A DNA stretch of 64,000 nucleotides, taken from Streptomyces sp. NRRL F-6492 (GTDB lineage: Bacteria > Actinomycetota > Actinomycetes > Streptomycetales > Streptomycetaceae). The translations under genes were made by a program, and so were the position numbers. Where the stretch lies: assembly GCF_001280125.1 (NCBI RefSeq), contig NZ_LGEG01000013.1, positions 1-64,000 of the forward strand. The letters are read 5' to 3'. Positions 1-8,813 of the stretch are shown piece by piece (within the stretch, counting starts at the first letter, position 1; each line of letters opens with the position of its first letter). A model generated the notes under the pieces. It made no database searches. It was not told the origin of the DNA and worked only from the letters and a program-made list of their open reading frames with translations.

Positions 1-77
1 GGTGGGGAGGGCCGCGTACGGGAGGCGGGGGGTGCGGGGGGCCGCGCACGGGGGGCGGCCGCCGGAGGCGGGGCGGG

Positions 78-1067
78 TCATCCCTTCACCAGCCCCTCCG
101 CGTCCTCCGCCGCGCCGCCGAGGGCGAGGTAGACGTCCTCCAGGCTGGGCGTGGCCAGGGTGAAGTCGTCGAGGGCGGCGAAGGCGGCGCCGCCGGTGAC
201 GGTGGCGACGGCCGCGCGGGCCGCGTCGGGGGCGAGCCGCAGGGTCCAGCGCCGCCCGGTCTCCTGGGCGAGGCCGCGCAGGGCGGCGACCTCGGGCAGG
301 TGGAGGGGGGCGGTCTCGCGCCACACCAGGTCGACGCGGACCTCGCCCGCGACGCGCTCCTTGAGCCCGGCCGGGGTGTCGCAGGCGATGACCCGGCCGT
401 GTGCGAGGACGGCGACCCGGTCGAGGACGGTCTCGGCCTCGATGACGTTGTGGGTGACGAGCAGCACGGTGGTGCCGTGGTCGGCGCGCCGCCGGTCGAC
501 GGCGGCCCAGACGGCGCGGCGGGCGACCGGGTCCATGCCGGTGGTGGGCTCGTCGAGGACGAGGACGGGCCGCCGGCCGACGAGGGCGGCGGCGACGCAG
601 GCCAGGCGCCGCTGTCCGCCGGAGAGCTTCTTGAGGGGCCGGGAGGCGAGCGCGGTGAGGCCGAGCTCCTCCAGGACGGCGTCGCGCTCGGCGCGCGCGT
701 CGCGGGCGGTGAGGCCGCGCAGCCGGCCGGTGGTCTCGGCGGCGAGGGAGACGGTCAGCTCGTCGAGGGCGGTGGACTCCTGGCCGAGGTGGGCGAGGAG
801 GCGGGAGGCCCGCTCGGGGTGGCGCACCAGGTTGTGGCCGAGGAGCTCGACGGAGCCGGAGTCGGGCCGCATGAGGCCGGTGACCTGGCGGACGAGGGTG
901 GACTTGCCCGCCCCGTTGGGGCCGAGCAGCCCGAAGATCTCGCCGCCGCGCACGTCGAGGCTGATCCCGTCGGTGGCCCGCACCTCGGGGGTCGCCGGCG
1001 CACCGCGCCCGCCGCGCGTGGCGGGGTACGTCTTGACCAGATCCCGCACCACGCACACCGTACTCAC
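78..1067 (-). CDS. ABC transporter ATP-binding protein (drug-exporter type)
   Basis: This is the nucleotide-binding subunit of an ABC exporter, related to the daunorubicin-resistance DrrA group, and would power a separate membrane permease. All nucleotide motifs are intact: Walker A GPNGAGKST (about residues 49-57), signature LSGGQ (about 148-152), Walker B VLVLDEP (about 168-174) and a switch histidine in VTHN (about 206). A C-terminal part of roughly 90 residues follows, as is usual in this group. The GTG start lies 12 nt downstream of the NYN gene stop, so translation is probably coupled to it. The expected ABC-2 permease would lie below position 1 and is outside the window. The substrate cannot be told. 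Confidence 0.93.
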   Translation of the reverse strand: MSTVCVVRDLVKTYPATRGGRGAPATPEVRATDGISLDVRGGEIFGLLGPNGAGKSTLVRQVTGLMRPDSGSVELLGHNLVRHPERASRLLAHLGQESTALDELTVSLAAETTGRLRGLTARDARAERDAVLEELGLTALASRPLKKLSGGQRRLACVAAALVGRRPVLVLDEPTTGMDPVARRAVWAAVDRRRADHGTTVLLVTHNVIEAETVLDRVAVLAHGRVIACDTPAGLKERVAGEVRVDLVWRETAPLHLPEVAALRGLAQETGRRWTLRLAPDAARAAVATVTGGAAFAALDDFTLATPSLEDVYLALGGAAEDAEGLVKG

Positions 1068-1078
1068 GGAGGAAGAGC

Positions 1079-2422
1079 CTACGGGGTCGCCGGGCCCGCT
1101 CCGGGCGCGGGGGCGTGTTCGGCGGCGGCGCGGACGTCGATCTCGCGCCAGAAGCCGGCCCGGATCGCGTACCGGTCGTGCTCGTCGATCTGGTCGTCCT
1201 TGTGGGCGAGAAGTCCGAAACGGGCCGCGTAGCGGAGGAGTTCGCCGTCGATGCGGTGCGGGATGCGGGGGTAGAGGGTGGAGAGCCTCTGGACGTGGCT
1301 CTGCTCCGGGAGGCGCTCCATCCAGCGGCGGGCGAACACCTGCCCGACCTCGAAGGGGTCGCCGCCGACGGTGGTGATGTCCTCCTCGCGGTCGGCCCAG
1401 CGCTGCTCGGCGCTGGTGAGCGCGGCGAGGGTGGGCAGGGAGGCGGTCTCGGCCGGTTCGCCGAGGGGGGCGGGGCGCTCGACCCAGCCCCGGTCGGAGG
1501 ACCAGCGGAGCGCGCTGGTGCTCTGCGCGACGGAGGCGCCGGGGATGCCGGTGGTGCCGTGGGCGGCGGGGGCGCGCAGTCCCGCGAGGTCCTTCGGGGT
1601 GGGGACGCCCTTGCCCTGGGCCGGGGCGGGCACGCCGTCGTGGGCGCGCCCGTTCTCCCCGGCCCGGCCGTGGTCGTGGTCGTGGCCGCCGGGCACGTCC
1701 GGGGAGCCGTTCGCCTCGGTGGGGGCCGCGCTCCCGTTCCGTACGGCCGCCGTCTCCGCCGCGCGTTCGGCGGAGGCGGCGAGGGCGGCCTCGGGCAGCG
1801 GCGCGGAGAGGATCGCGGCGATCTCGGGGCGCGGGGCGGGCGGGGGCGCGCAGAGTCCGCTGAGGTCCTTGGCGCGGACGGCGCGGGTGATCCAGGACCG
1901 GTCGAGGACCCGCCGCTCGTCGGCCTCGGCGACGAGGTCCTCGGACTGGTTGTAGTCGCCGTCGGCGGCCTGGACGGCCCAGAGGTGGACGGCGACGCCG
2001 TGCTCCTTGGCCGACATGAGGCCGGGCAGCAGGTCGCCGTCGCCGGTGACGAGCACGATGTCGGAGCAGGCCCTGTTGCGGGCGAGCTCGGTCAGCTCGG
2101 TGTGCATGGCCGCGTCGACGCCCTTCTGCGCCCAGCGTCCTTCGCTCCTGGTCAGGGCGCCGAGCCGGACGGTGACCCGGGGCATCACGCGCAGTCTGCG
2201 GTGCTCGGGCTGGGGCACCCGGTCGGGCGCGCCGTCGAACCAGTAGATCCGCAGGAGGGGAAGCGCGGTCTCGGCCTCGGCCCGCTGCCGCAGCTGCTGG
2301 ATCAGCGCGGCGTGGTCGACCGTGATCCGGGAACGGGAGGGTTCCCCGGCGAGGAGACTGGCGGCGGCGCCCAGCAGGTAGCCGGCGTCCACCAGGACGA
2401 CGCAGCGGTCCACGTGTTCCAC
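1079..2422 (-). CDS. NYN (PIN-like) domain protein
   Basis: A 447-aa cytoplasmic protein. The N-terminal half is a NYN/PIN-like nuclease fold, with the first-strand aspartate in VLVDAGYLLG and the later motif VTGDGDLLP (about residues 121-131). These are the acidic metal-ligand positions of the family, whose members cleave or bind RNA. The middle (about 200-300) is low complexity and rich in Ala, Pro, Gly and His. The last 120 residues form a conserved helical domain of unknown role. An in-frame GTG at 2413 has the better spaced ribosome site (GAGGG, 8 nt), so the true start may be nine bases inside. RNA target unknown; the nuclease activity is inferred from the family. Confidence 0.85.
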   Translation of the reverse strand: MEHVDRCVVLVDAGYLLGAAASLLAGEPSRSRITVDHAALIQQLRQRAEAETALPLLRIYWFDGAPDRVPQPEHRRLRVMPRVTVRLGALTRSEGRWAQKGVDAAMHTELTELARNRACSDIVLVTGDGDLLPGLMSAKEHGVAVHLWAVQAADGDYNQSEDLVAEADERRVLDRSWITRAVRAKDLSGLCAPPPAPRPEIAAILSAPLPEAALAASAERAAETAAVRNGSAAPTEANGSPDVPGGHDHDHGRAGENGRAHDGVPAPAQGKGVPTPKDLAGLRAPAAHGTTGIPGASVAQSTSALRWSSDRGWVERPAPLGEPAETASLPTLAALTSAEQRWADREEDITTVGGDPFEVGQVFARRWMERLPEQSHVQRLSTLYPRIPHRIDGELLRYAARFGLLAHKDDQIDEHDRYAIRAGFWREIDVRAAAEHAPAPGAGPATP

Positions 2423-2648
2423 CCTCTTTCGGCCCTGGGGGTCGGACTCGGGATCGGAAGTTGCTCCGGGTTTCCCTCGAGTCTGCCCGACCGCCGGTGG
2501 CTTGACGGTCGGAACTGGATCATCGGCGTGGCGAATGTCCTGCTCGGCGGGGCACTGACACTCCGTAATGATCCAAAATGCGACGTTTCACGCCGTATGT
2601 GAGTCTGACAGCGGCCCTGGCCCCTAATTCCCTTGAGGAGGCATCACC

Positions 2649-2822
2649 ATGGCCAAGAACCGGAACCAGAACCGCGATCAGAAGCAGCAGTCCCCGGCCG
2701 AGCGCGGCGCCCAGCAGGCGCAGCAGTCGGCGATGGAATCCGAGGCCGCGCAGCGCGCGTCCCAGGTTCTCCCGAGCGACGTCGCCCGCAAGGGCCGCCA
2801 GAAGCGCTTCGGCCACAACTGA
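2649..2822 (+). CDS. small hydrophilic protein, 57 aa
   Basis: This short reading frame starts with ATG, seven bases after a strong GAGGAGG ribosome site, and ends just before a strong terminator. It codes for 57 residues that are very rich in Gln, Ala, Arg, Lys and Asn, with no Cys or Trp and no membrane segment. It begins MAKNRNQNRDQKQQ and ends RKGRQKRFGHN, so it is basic and probably disordered. I do not recognise a function. A similar short gene seems to sit beside dnaE in other streptomycetes, but that is from memory. Nucleic-acid binding is only a guess from charge. Confidence 0.75.
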   Translation: MAKNRNQNRDQKQQSPAERGAQQAQQSAMESEAAQRASQVLPSDVARKGRQKRFGHN

Positions 2823-2840
2823 CGGCTTTCGCGTACGGCA

Positions 2841-2874
2841 AAGGGGCGCGCCCGTGACGACGGGCGCGCCCCTT
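2841..2874. terminator. bidirectional hairpin terminator
   Basis: A perfect 14-bp inverted repeat (2841-2854 and 2861-2874) with a 6-base loop lies between the converging small gene and dnaE1. It begins with AA and ends with TT, so it can act on either strand. It starts 18 bases after the small gene stop and ends 23 bases past the dnaE1 stop. Confidence 0.85.
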
Positions 2875-2897
2875 GCGCGCGCTCGGAGGAGGAGGGG

Positions 2898-5800
2898 TCA
2901 GCCGGCCAGGCAGGACGGGCCGAGCAGCACCTTCAGGTCGCCGAAGAGCGCCGGGTCGGCCGTCACCCGGTGCCGGTCGAGTCGGAGCACGGTGGTCTTG
3001 CGCGGGCCCTGGAGCCGGATCCGCACCTCGGTGTTGCCCTTGTGGTGCTTGAGGATCTCGCCGAGCCTGCTGACCATCGGCGGGGTCACCTTCACCGTGG
3101 GGATGGTGAGGATCACCGGCGCGTTGGTCCCGGCGTTCGACAGGTCGGGGACCTGGAGCTCCATGGCGACGAGCCGGGGCACGTCCTCGCGCTTGTCGAG
3201 GCGGCCCTTGACGAAGACGACCGTGTCCTCGACGAGCTGGGTGGAGACCAGCTGGTAGGTGGCCGGGAAGAACATGCACTCGATGGAGCCGGCCAGGTCC
3301 TCGACGGTGGCGATGGCCCAGGCGTTGCCCTGCTTGGTCATCTTGCGCTGGAGGCCGGAGATGATGCCGCCGATGGTGACGACCGCGCCGTCGCTGTGCT
3401 CGCCGCCGGTGAGCTGGGAGATCGCCGCGTCCGTCTTGTCGGACAGGACGTGCTCGATGCCGAAGAGCGGGTGGTCGGAGACGTAGAGGCCGAGCATCTC
3501 GCGCTCCTGGGCGAGCAGGTACGACTTCTCCCACTCGACGTCGGAGAACTCGACGTCCAGGCCGAAGCCGGGCTCGTCGTTCGTCTCCTCCCCCATGCCG
3601 CCGAAGAGGTCGAACTGCCCCTCGGCCTCCTTGCGCTTGACCGCGACCACGTTGTCGATCATGGGTTCGTGGTGGGCGACCAGGCCCTTGCGGGTGTGGC
3701 CCATCTCGTCGAAGGCGCCGGCCTTGATCAGCGACTCGACGGTCCGCTTGTTGCAGACGACGGCCTCGACCTTGTCGAGGAAGTCGGGGAAGGAGGAGTA
3801 CTTCCCCTTGGACTTGCGGGTCTTGATGATCGACTCGACGACGTTGGTGCCGACGTTGCGGACGGCGGTGAGGCCGAAGAGGATCACGTCGTCGCCCTGG
3901 GCGGCGAAGTTCGACTGGGACTCGTTGACGTTGGGCGGCAGCACCTTGATGCCCATGCGGCGGCACTCGTTGAGGTAGACCGCGGACTTGTCCTTGTCGT
4001 CCTTGACCGAGGTGAGCAGTCCCGCCATGTACTCGGCCGGATGGTTGGCCTTGAGGTAGGCGGTCCAGTAGGAGACCAGGCCGTACGCGGCGGAGTGCGC
4101 CTTGTTGAAGGCGTAGCCGGCGAAGGGGACCAGGACGTCCCAGAGGGACTGGATGGCCTCGTCGCTGTAGCCGTTCTTCCGGGCGCCGGCCTGGAAGATG
4201 GTGAAGTTCTTCGCCAGTTCCTCGGGCTTCTTCTTGCCCATCACGCGGCGGAGGATGTCGGCCTCGCCGAGCGAGTAGCCGGCGATGATCTGGGCGGCCT
4301 TCTGCACCTGCTCCTGGTAGACGATGAGGCCGTAGGTGACCGCGAGCACCTCTTCGAGCGGCTTCTCCAGCTCGGGGTGGATCGGGGTGATCTCCTGCTG
4401 CTTGTTCTTGCGCAGGGCGTAGTTCGTGTGCGAGTTCATGCCCATCGGGCCCGGCCGGTACAGGGCGGACACGGCGGAGATGTCTTCGAAGTTGTCGGGC
4501 TTCATCAGCCGGAGCAGCGAGCGCATGGGGCCGCCGTCGAACTGGAAGACGCCGAGGGTGTCGCCGCGCTGGAGCAGTTCGAAGGTCTTGGGGTCGTCGA
4601 GCGGCAGGGCGAGCAGGTCGAGGTCGACGCCCTTGTTCGCCTTCACCATCTTGACGGCGTCGTCCATGATGGTGAGGTTGCGCAGGCCCAGGAAGTCCAT
4701 CTTCAGGAGGCCGAGCGACTCGCACTGCGGGTAGTCCCACTGCGTGATGGTGACGCCGTCGGTGTGCCGCACCCAGATCGGGGCGTGGTCGACGATCGGC
4801 TCGCTGGACATGATCACGCCGGCGGCGTGCACGCCCATCTGCCGGACCAGGCCCTCGACGCCCCGGGCGGTGTCGATGACCTTCTTGACGTCGGGCTCGT
4901 TCTCGTACATCGCCCGGATCTCGCCCGCCTCGCTGTAGCGCGGGTGGGAGGGGTTGGTGATGCCGTCGAGGTCGATGCCCTTGCCGAGGACGTCGGCGGG
5001 CATGGCCTTGGTGAGCCGGTCGCCCATGGCGTACGGGTAGCCGAGGACGCGCGCGGAGTCCTTGATGGCGTTCTTGGCCTTGATCTTGCCGTAGGTGCCG
5101 ATCATGGCGACCTTGTCGGAGCCGTACTTCTCCGTGACGTACCGGATCACCTCGACGCGCCTGCGCTCGTCGAAGTCGATGTCGACGTCGGGCATGGAGA
5201 TGCGCTCGGGGTTGAGGAAGCGCTCGAAGATCAGGCCGTGCGGGATGGGGTCGAGGTCGGTGATGCCCATGGCGTAGGCGACGATCGAGCCGGCCGCGGA
5301 GCCGCGGCCGGGGCCCACGGCGATGCCCTGCTTCTTGGCCCACATGATGAAGTCGGCGACGACGAGGAAGTAGCCGGGGAAGCCCATCGAGATGATGGTG
5401 TCCATCTCGTACTCGACCTGCTTCATGCGGTCCTCGGGGATGCCCCCGGGGAAGCGGCGGGCCATGCCGCGCATGGTCTCCTCGCGGAACCAGGTGACCT
5501 CGGTGTAGCCGTCGGGGATGTCGAACCTCGGCATGAGGTTCTTGGCCTCGAACATGCCGGAGGTGTCGATCTGCTCGGCGACCAGGAGGGTGTTGCGGCA
5601 GCCCTCCTGCCAGGCGTCCGAGGAGTCCACGGCGTACATCTCGTCCGTGGACTTCAGGTAGTAGCCGGTGCCGTCGAACCGGAAGCGGTCCGGGTCGGAG
5701 AGGTTCTTGCCGGTCTGGATGCAGAGCAGGGCGTCGTGGGCGGTCGCCTCGTGCGCGTAGGTGTAGTGCGAGTCGTTGGTGACCAGGGGCGGGATGCCGA

Positions 5801-6437
5801 GCTTCTTGCCGATCTCCAGGAGTCCGTCGCGGACCCGGTGCTCGATCTCGATGCCGTGGTCCATCAGCTCCAGGAAGTACCGGTCCTTGCCGAAGATGTC
5901 CTGGTACTCGGAGGCGGCCTTCAGCGCCTCGTCGAACTGGCCGAGGCGCAGTCGGGTCTGGAGCTCGCCGGAGGGGCAGCCGGTGGAGGCGATCAGGCCC
6001 TCGGACCACTGGGAGATGGTCTCCTTGTCCATCCGGGGCCACTTCTGGAGCCAGCCCTCGGCGTAGGCGTCGGAGGAGAGCCGGAAGAGGTTGTGGAGCC
6101 CGGTGGCGTTCGCCGCCCAGATCGTCTTGTGGGTGTAACCGCCGGAACCGGAGACGTCGTCCCGCTTCTGGTGCGGCTGGCCCCACTGGATCTTCCGCTT
6201 GTTCCGCCGGGACTCGGGGGCGACGTACGCCTCGATGCCGATGATCGGCGTGACCCCGGCCTTCTTGGCCGTGTGGAAGAAGTCGTACGCGCCGTGCAGG
6301 TTGCCGTGGTCGGACATGGCGATGTGCGTCATGCCCATCTCGTTGCACGCGTCGAACATGTCCTTCAGCCGCGCGGCACCGTCCAGCAGCGAGTACTGGG
6401 TGTGGACGTGGAGGTGCGTGAAGGGCGGCTTGGTCAC
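2898..6437 (-). CDS. dnaE: DNA polymerase III alpha subunit
   Basis: Replicative DNA polymerase catalytic subunit, 1179 aa, the normal length of actinobacterial DnaE1. The N-terminal PHP domain starts almost at once with HLHVHTQYSLLDG (about residues 8-20), whose histidines are the expected metal ligands and may give proofreading. The polymerase acidic motif PDVDIDF lies near residue 416. The C-terminal third holds the fingers, an OB-fold region and the tail domain. The ATG start is fixed by the PHP motif. A TAGACT -10 hexamer on the minus strand (6549-6554) is a likely promoter. It is a single gene, convergent with the 57-aa gene and divergent from the DUF2252 gene. Confidence 0.98.
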   Translation of the reverse strand: MTKPPFTHLHVHTQYSLLDGAARLKDMFDACNEMGMTHIAMSDHGNLHGAYDFFHTAKKAGVTPIIGIEAYVAPESRRNKRKIQWGQPHQKRDDVSGSGGYTHKTIWAANATGLHNLFRLSSDAYAEGWLQKWPRMDKETISQWSEGLIASTGCPSGELQTRLRLGQFDEALKAASEYQDIFGKDRYFLELMDHGIEIEHRVRDGLLEIGKKLGIPPLVTNDSHYTYAHEATAHDALLCIQTGKNLSDPDRFRFDGTGYYLKSTDEMYAVDSSDAWQEGCRNTLLVAEQIDTSGMFEAKNLMPRFDIPDGYTEVTWFREETMRGMARRFPGGIPEDRMKQVEYEMDTIISMGFPGYFLVVADFIMWAKKQGIAVGPGRGSAAGSIVAYAMGITDLDPIPHGLIFERFLNPERISMPDVDIDFDERRRVEVIRYVTEKYGSDKVAMIGTYGKIKAKNAIKDSARVLGYPYAMGDRLTKAMPADVLGKGIDLDGITNPSHPRYSEAGEIRAMYENEPDVKKVIDTARGVEGLVRQMGVHAAGVIMSSEPIVDHAPIWVRHTDGVTITQWDYPQCESLGLLKMDFLGLRNLTIMDDAVKMVKANKGVDLDLLALPLDDPKTFELLQRGDTLGVFQFDGGPMRSLLRLMKPDNFEDISAVSALYRPGPMGMNSHTNYALRKNKQQEITPIHPELEKPLEEVLAVTYGLIVYQEQVQKAAQIIAGYSLGEADILRRVMGKKKPEELAKNFTIFQAGARKNGYSDEAIQSLWDVLVPFAGYAFNKAHSAAYGLVSYWTAYLKANHPAEYMAGLLTSVKDDKDKSAVYLNECRRMGIKVLPPNVNESQSNFAAQGDDVILFGLTAVRNVGTNVVESIIKTRKSKGKYSSFPDFLDKVEAVVCNKRTVESLIKAGAFDEMGHTRKGLVAHHEPMIDNVVAVKRKEAEGQFDLFGGMGEETNDEPGFGLDVEFSDVEWEKSYLLAQEREMLGLYVSDHPLFGIEHVLSDKTDAAISQLTGGEHSDGAVVTIGGIISGLQRKMTKQGNAWAIATVEDLAGSIECMFFPATYQLVSTQLVEDTVVFVKGRLDKREDVPRLVAMELQVPDLSNAGTNAPVILTIPTVKVTPPMVSRLGEILKHHKGNTEVRIRLQGPRKTTVLRLDRHRVTADPALFGDLKVLLGPSCLAG

Positions 6438-6548
6438 GGCGGAAGGCCTCCGGGGAATTCTGCGGCCCGAAGCGCCTCGTACGGGGGCGCGGCGGTCGGG
6501 CGACGGGCGGGCAGGCAGGCTGCGGGCGGTCTGGGGGGACGGTGTCGG

Positions 6549-6594
6549 AGTCTAGTCGCGCGGGTGGGTGCGGCGGGGCACTCGGGACTAGGGT
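6549..6594. promoter_or_regulatory. divergent -10 elements for dnaE1 and the DUF2252 gene
   Basis: On the minus strand TAGACT (6549-6554) fits a -10 box for dnaE1, about 110 bases before its start. On the plus strand TAGGGT (6589-6594) fits a -10 box for the DUF2252 gene, about 80 bases before its start. No good -35 box is visible for either. A 6-bp inverted repeat (6607-6612 and 6618-6623) follows the plus-strand box at the expected transcript start. Confidence 0.4.
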
Positions 6595-6674
6595 CGCGCG
6601 TTGTGAGACAGGGAACACCTGTCCCATTTGTCGTGAACATTCTTCCCGCGCGCACCCCACCAGGAGGCATCCCG

Positions 6675-8033
6675 ATGCCGCTCCCCCAGCCCACCGCCGA
6701 CGAGCGCGGTGAGCACGTCCTCGCCGTCTTCGACACCGCCTTCGGCGAGCTGCTCGCCGCCGACCCGGCGGCCTTCCGCGTCAAGTTCCGGAAGATGGCC
6801 GGATCCGCCTTCGCCTTCTACCGGGGGACCGCCTGCCTGTTCTACTCCGACCTGGAGAAGGAGGCGGACGGCGGGCCGTACCTGGACGGGCGGACCGGCC
6901 GGGTCTGGATCCACGGCGACCTGCACGCCGAGAACTTCGGCACGTACATGAACGCCAACGGGCGCCTGGTCTTCAACGTCAACGACTTCGACGAGGCGTA
7001 CGTGGGCCCCTTCACCTGGGACCTGAAGCGGCTCGTGGCCTCGCTCGCCCTGATCGGCTACGCCAAGGCCCTCAGCGACGGGCAGATCACCGAGCTGGTG
7101 CGGATCTGCGCCGCCGCCTACCGGGAGCGGATCCACGCCCTGGCGACCGGCGCCGAGGGGGACGAGGCGCCCGGCTTCACCCTGGGGACCGCCGGCGGGC
7201 CGCTGCTCGGCGCCCTGCGCACGGCCCGGTCGCTGACCCGCTTCGGGCTGCTCGACTCGATGACCGAGATCCGGGACTTCGAGCGCCGCTTCTCGGCGGG
7301 CGGCGGCGCGATCGCGCTGGACGCGGCCACCCGCCGCGAGGTCCTGGGGGCCTTCGAGGGCTATCTGGAGACCCTGCCGGAGTCCAGCCTGGCCCGCCCC
7401 GACTCGTACCGGGTGAAGGACGTGGTCGGGCGGCGCGGGATCGGCATCGGCTCGGCCGGCCTCCCCTCGTACAACATCCTCCTGGAGGGCAACAGCGACG
7501 CCCTGGAGAACGACGTCGTGATCTACCTCAAGCAGGCGCAGACCCCGGCGGTCTCCCGCCACGTGACGGACGCGGCGGTACGGGGGTACTTCCGGCACGA
7601 GGGGCACCGGACCGTGATCTCGCAGCGGGCGCTCCAGGCGCACGCGGACCCCTGGCTGGGGTGGACGGAGCTGGACGGCGCGGGGCAGCTGGTGGCGGAG
7701 GTCTCGCCGTACGCGGTGGACCTGGACTGGTCGGACATCGACGACCCGGCCGAGATCGCGGCGACCGTGGCGGACCTGGGGCGGGCGACGGCGACCATGC
7801 ACGCGGCGGCGGACGACTCCAGCGGCCACTCGCTCGTGCCGTTCTCGACGGAGCGGGCCATCGACGCGGCGATCGGCGCCGACGGGGAGGGCTTCGCGGA
7901 GCTGCTCGTGGACTTCGCGCACGCCTACGGGGCCCGTGCCCGGGCGGACCACCAGATCTTCGTGGACCTCTTCCGCAACGGCCGGATCCCGGGGCTCCGG
8001 GGTCCGGCGGAAACGTCCACAGCTTCCCTTTAG
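6675..8033 (+). CDS. DUF2252 family protein (kinase-like fold)
   Basis: A 452-aa cytoplasmic protein of the DUF2252 family. It carries HGDLHAENFG (about residues 80-89) and NDFDE (about 102-106). These resemble the catalytic loop and metal-binding motif of aminoglycoside phosphotransferase-like kinases, so a small-molecule kinase role is plausible but unproven. The ATG was chosen because AGGAGG stands 8 bases before it and the upstream frame is only an antisense shadow of dnaE. Length matches the family. It is followed after 39 bases by the membrane protein gene and may share a transcript with it. Confidence 0.9.
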   Translation: MPLPQPTADERGEHVLAVFDTAFGELLAADPAAFRVKFRKMAGSAFAFYRGTACLFYSDLEKEADGGPYLDGRTGRVWIHGDLHAENFGTYMNANGRLVFNVNDFDEAYVGPFTWDLKRLVASLALIGYAKALSDGQITELVRICAAAYRERIHALATGAEGDEAPGFTLGTAGGPLLGALRTARSLTRFGLLDSMTEIRDFERRFSAGGGAIALDAATRREVLGAFEGYLETLPESSLARPDSYRVKDVVGRRGIGIGSAGLPSYNILLEGNSDALENDVVIYLKQAQTPAVSRHVTDAAVRGYFRHEGHRTVISQRALQAHADPWLGWTELDGAGQLVAEVSPYAVDLDWSDIDDPAEIAATVADLGRATATMHAAADDSSGHSLVPFSTERAIDAAIGADGEGFAELLVDFAHAYGARARADHQIFVDLFRNGRIPGLRGPAETSTASL

Positions 8034-8072
8034 GGACCCCTTACGCGCCCGCGTGGGACACTCCTGAGCGAT

Positions 8073-8759
8073 ATGGACATGGCAGGGACGCAGCTGAGGG
8101 CGCTGCGGGCGGCGTTCTTCACGACCCTGGTCGTGACGCTGTCCGTGGCGTCCCACGTGCTGCTCTCGGGCGTGCCGCTGCCGGTGGGGACGGTCGTCCC
8201 GGTCGCCGCCGGGGTCTTCGCCGTGGCGTACGCGCTGGCCGGCCGCGAGCGCGGCCTCGGCCCGATCGCCGGGCTCCTCGTCCCGCTGGAGCTGGCCGCC
8301 GACACGCTCTTCACCAGCGGCCAGGCGGTCTGTTACGGCCCCTCCGGCGGCCCGGTCGCCGGGTCGCTGCGCGCGGTGGGCGTGGAGGTCTTCTGCGGCG
8401 GCGCCGTGGGGGCTCCGCTGCCCGGCGTGGCGGCCCCGGAGGACGGGCACGCGGCCGCCCTCCTCTCCTCCCCCGACCCGGCGCTGCCGTGGCTGCTGCT
8501 CCTGGCCCACGTGGGCGTCGGGTTCTCGGCGGCGTGCTGGCTGCGCGGCGGGGAGCGGGCCCTGGCCCGGCTGGCCGGGGCGGTGGAGGCCTTCGCGTTC
8601 CGGCCGCTGCTGCTCGTGGCGGCCTTCTTCCGCACGGGCGGTCCGGTGCCCCTGCGCACCGGGCGCCCCGGGGACCGGCCCCGGTCCTCGCGCACCCGGC
8701 TCCTCGTGCACTCCGTGGGGCGGCGGGGGCCGCCGCGTCCGGGCTTCGCCCTCGTCTGA
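8073..8759 (+). CDS. hypothetical membrane protein
   Basis: A 228-aa protein I do not recognise. It has a basic N-terminus and then hydrophobic stretches at about residues 14-55, 60-75, 135-160 and 175-195, suggesting three to five membrane helices, with a basic, proline-rich C-terminal tail of about 35 residues. The start is either ATG at 8073 or ATG at 8079. It lies between the DUF2252 gene and the DsbA-like gene on the same strand, 54 bases before the latter. The adjacency to a thiol-disulfide protein hints at an envelope role, but no motif supports a specific function. Confidence 0.75.
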   Translation: MDMAGTQLRALRAAFFTTLVVTLSVASHVLLSGVPLPVGTVVPVAAGVFAVAYALAGRERGLGPIAGLLVPLELAADTLFTSGQAVCYGPSGGPVAGSLRAVGVEVFCGGAVGAPLPGVAAPEDGHAAALLSSPDPALPWLLLLAHVGVGFSAACWLRGGERALARLAGAVEAFAFRPLLLVAAFFRTGGPVPLRTGRPGDRPRSSRTRLLVHSVGRRGPPRPGFALV

Positions 8760-8813
8760 GCGAGCCCCGCGGCCCCTCCCCCTTTTTCACGGAACCCCAC
8801 GGAGAAAACGATC

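Noticed and set aside
2644..6660. A 1338-codon frame on the same strand as dnaE in another frame, plus a long opposite frame
   Set aside because: Both are products of high G+C at third positions; their proteins are Arg/Pro/His- or Val/Gly-rich and match no family, while dnaE is clear.
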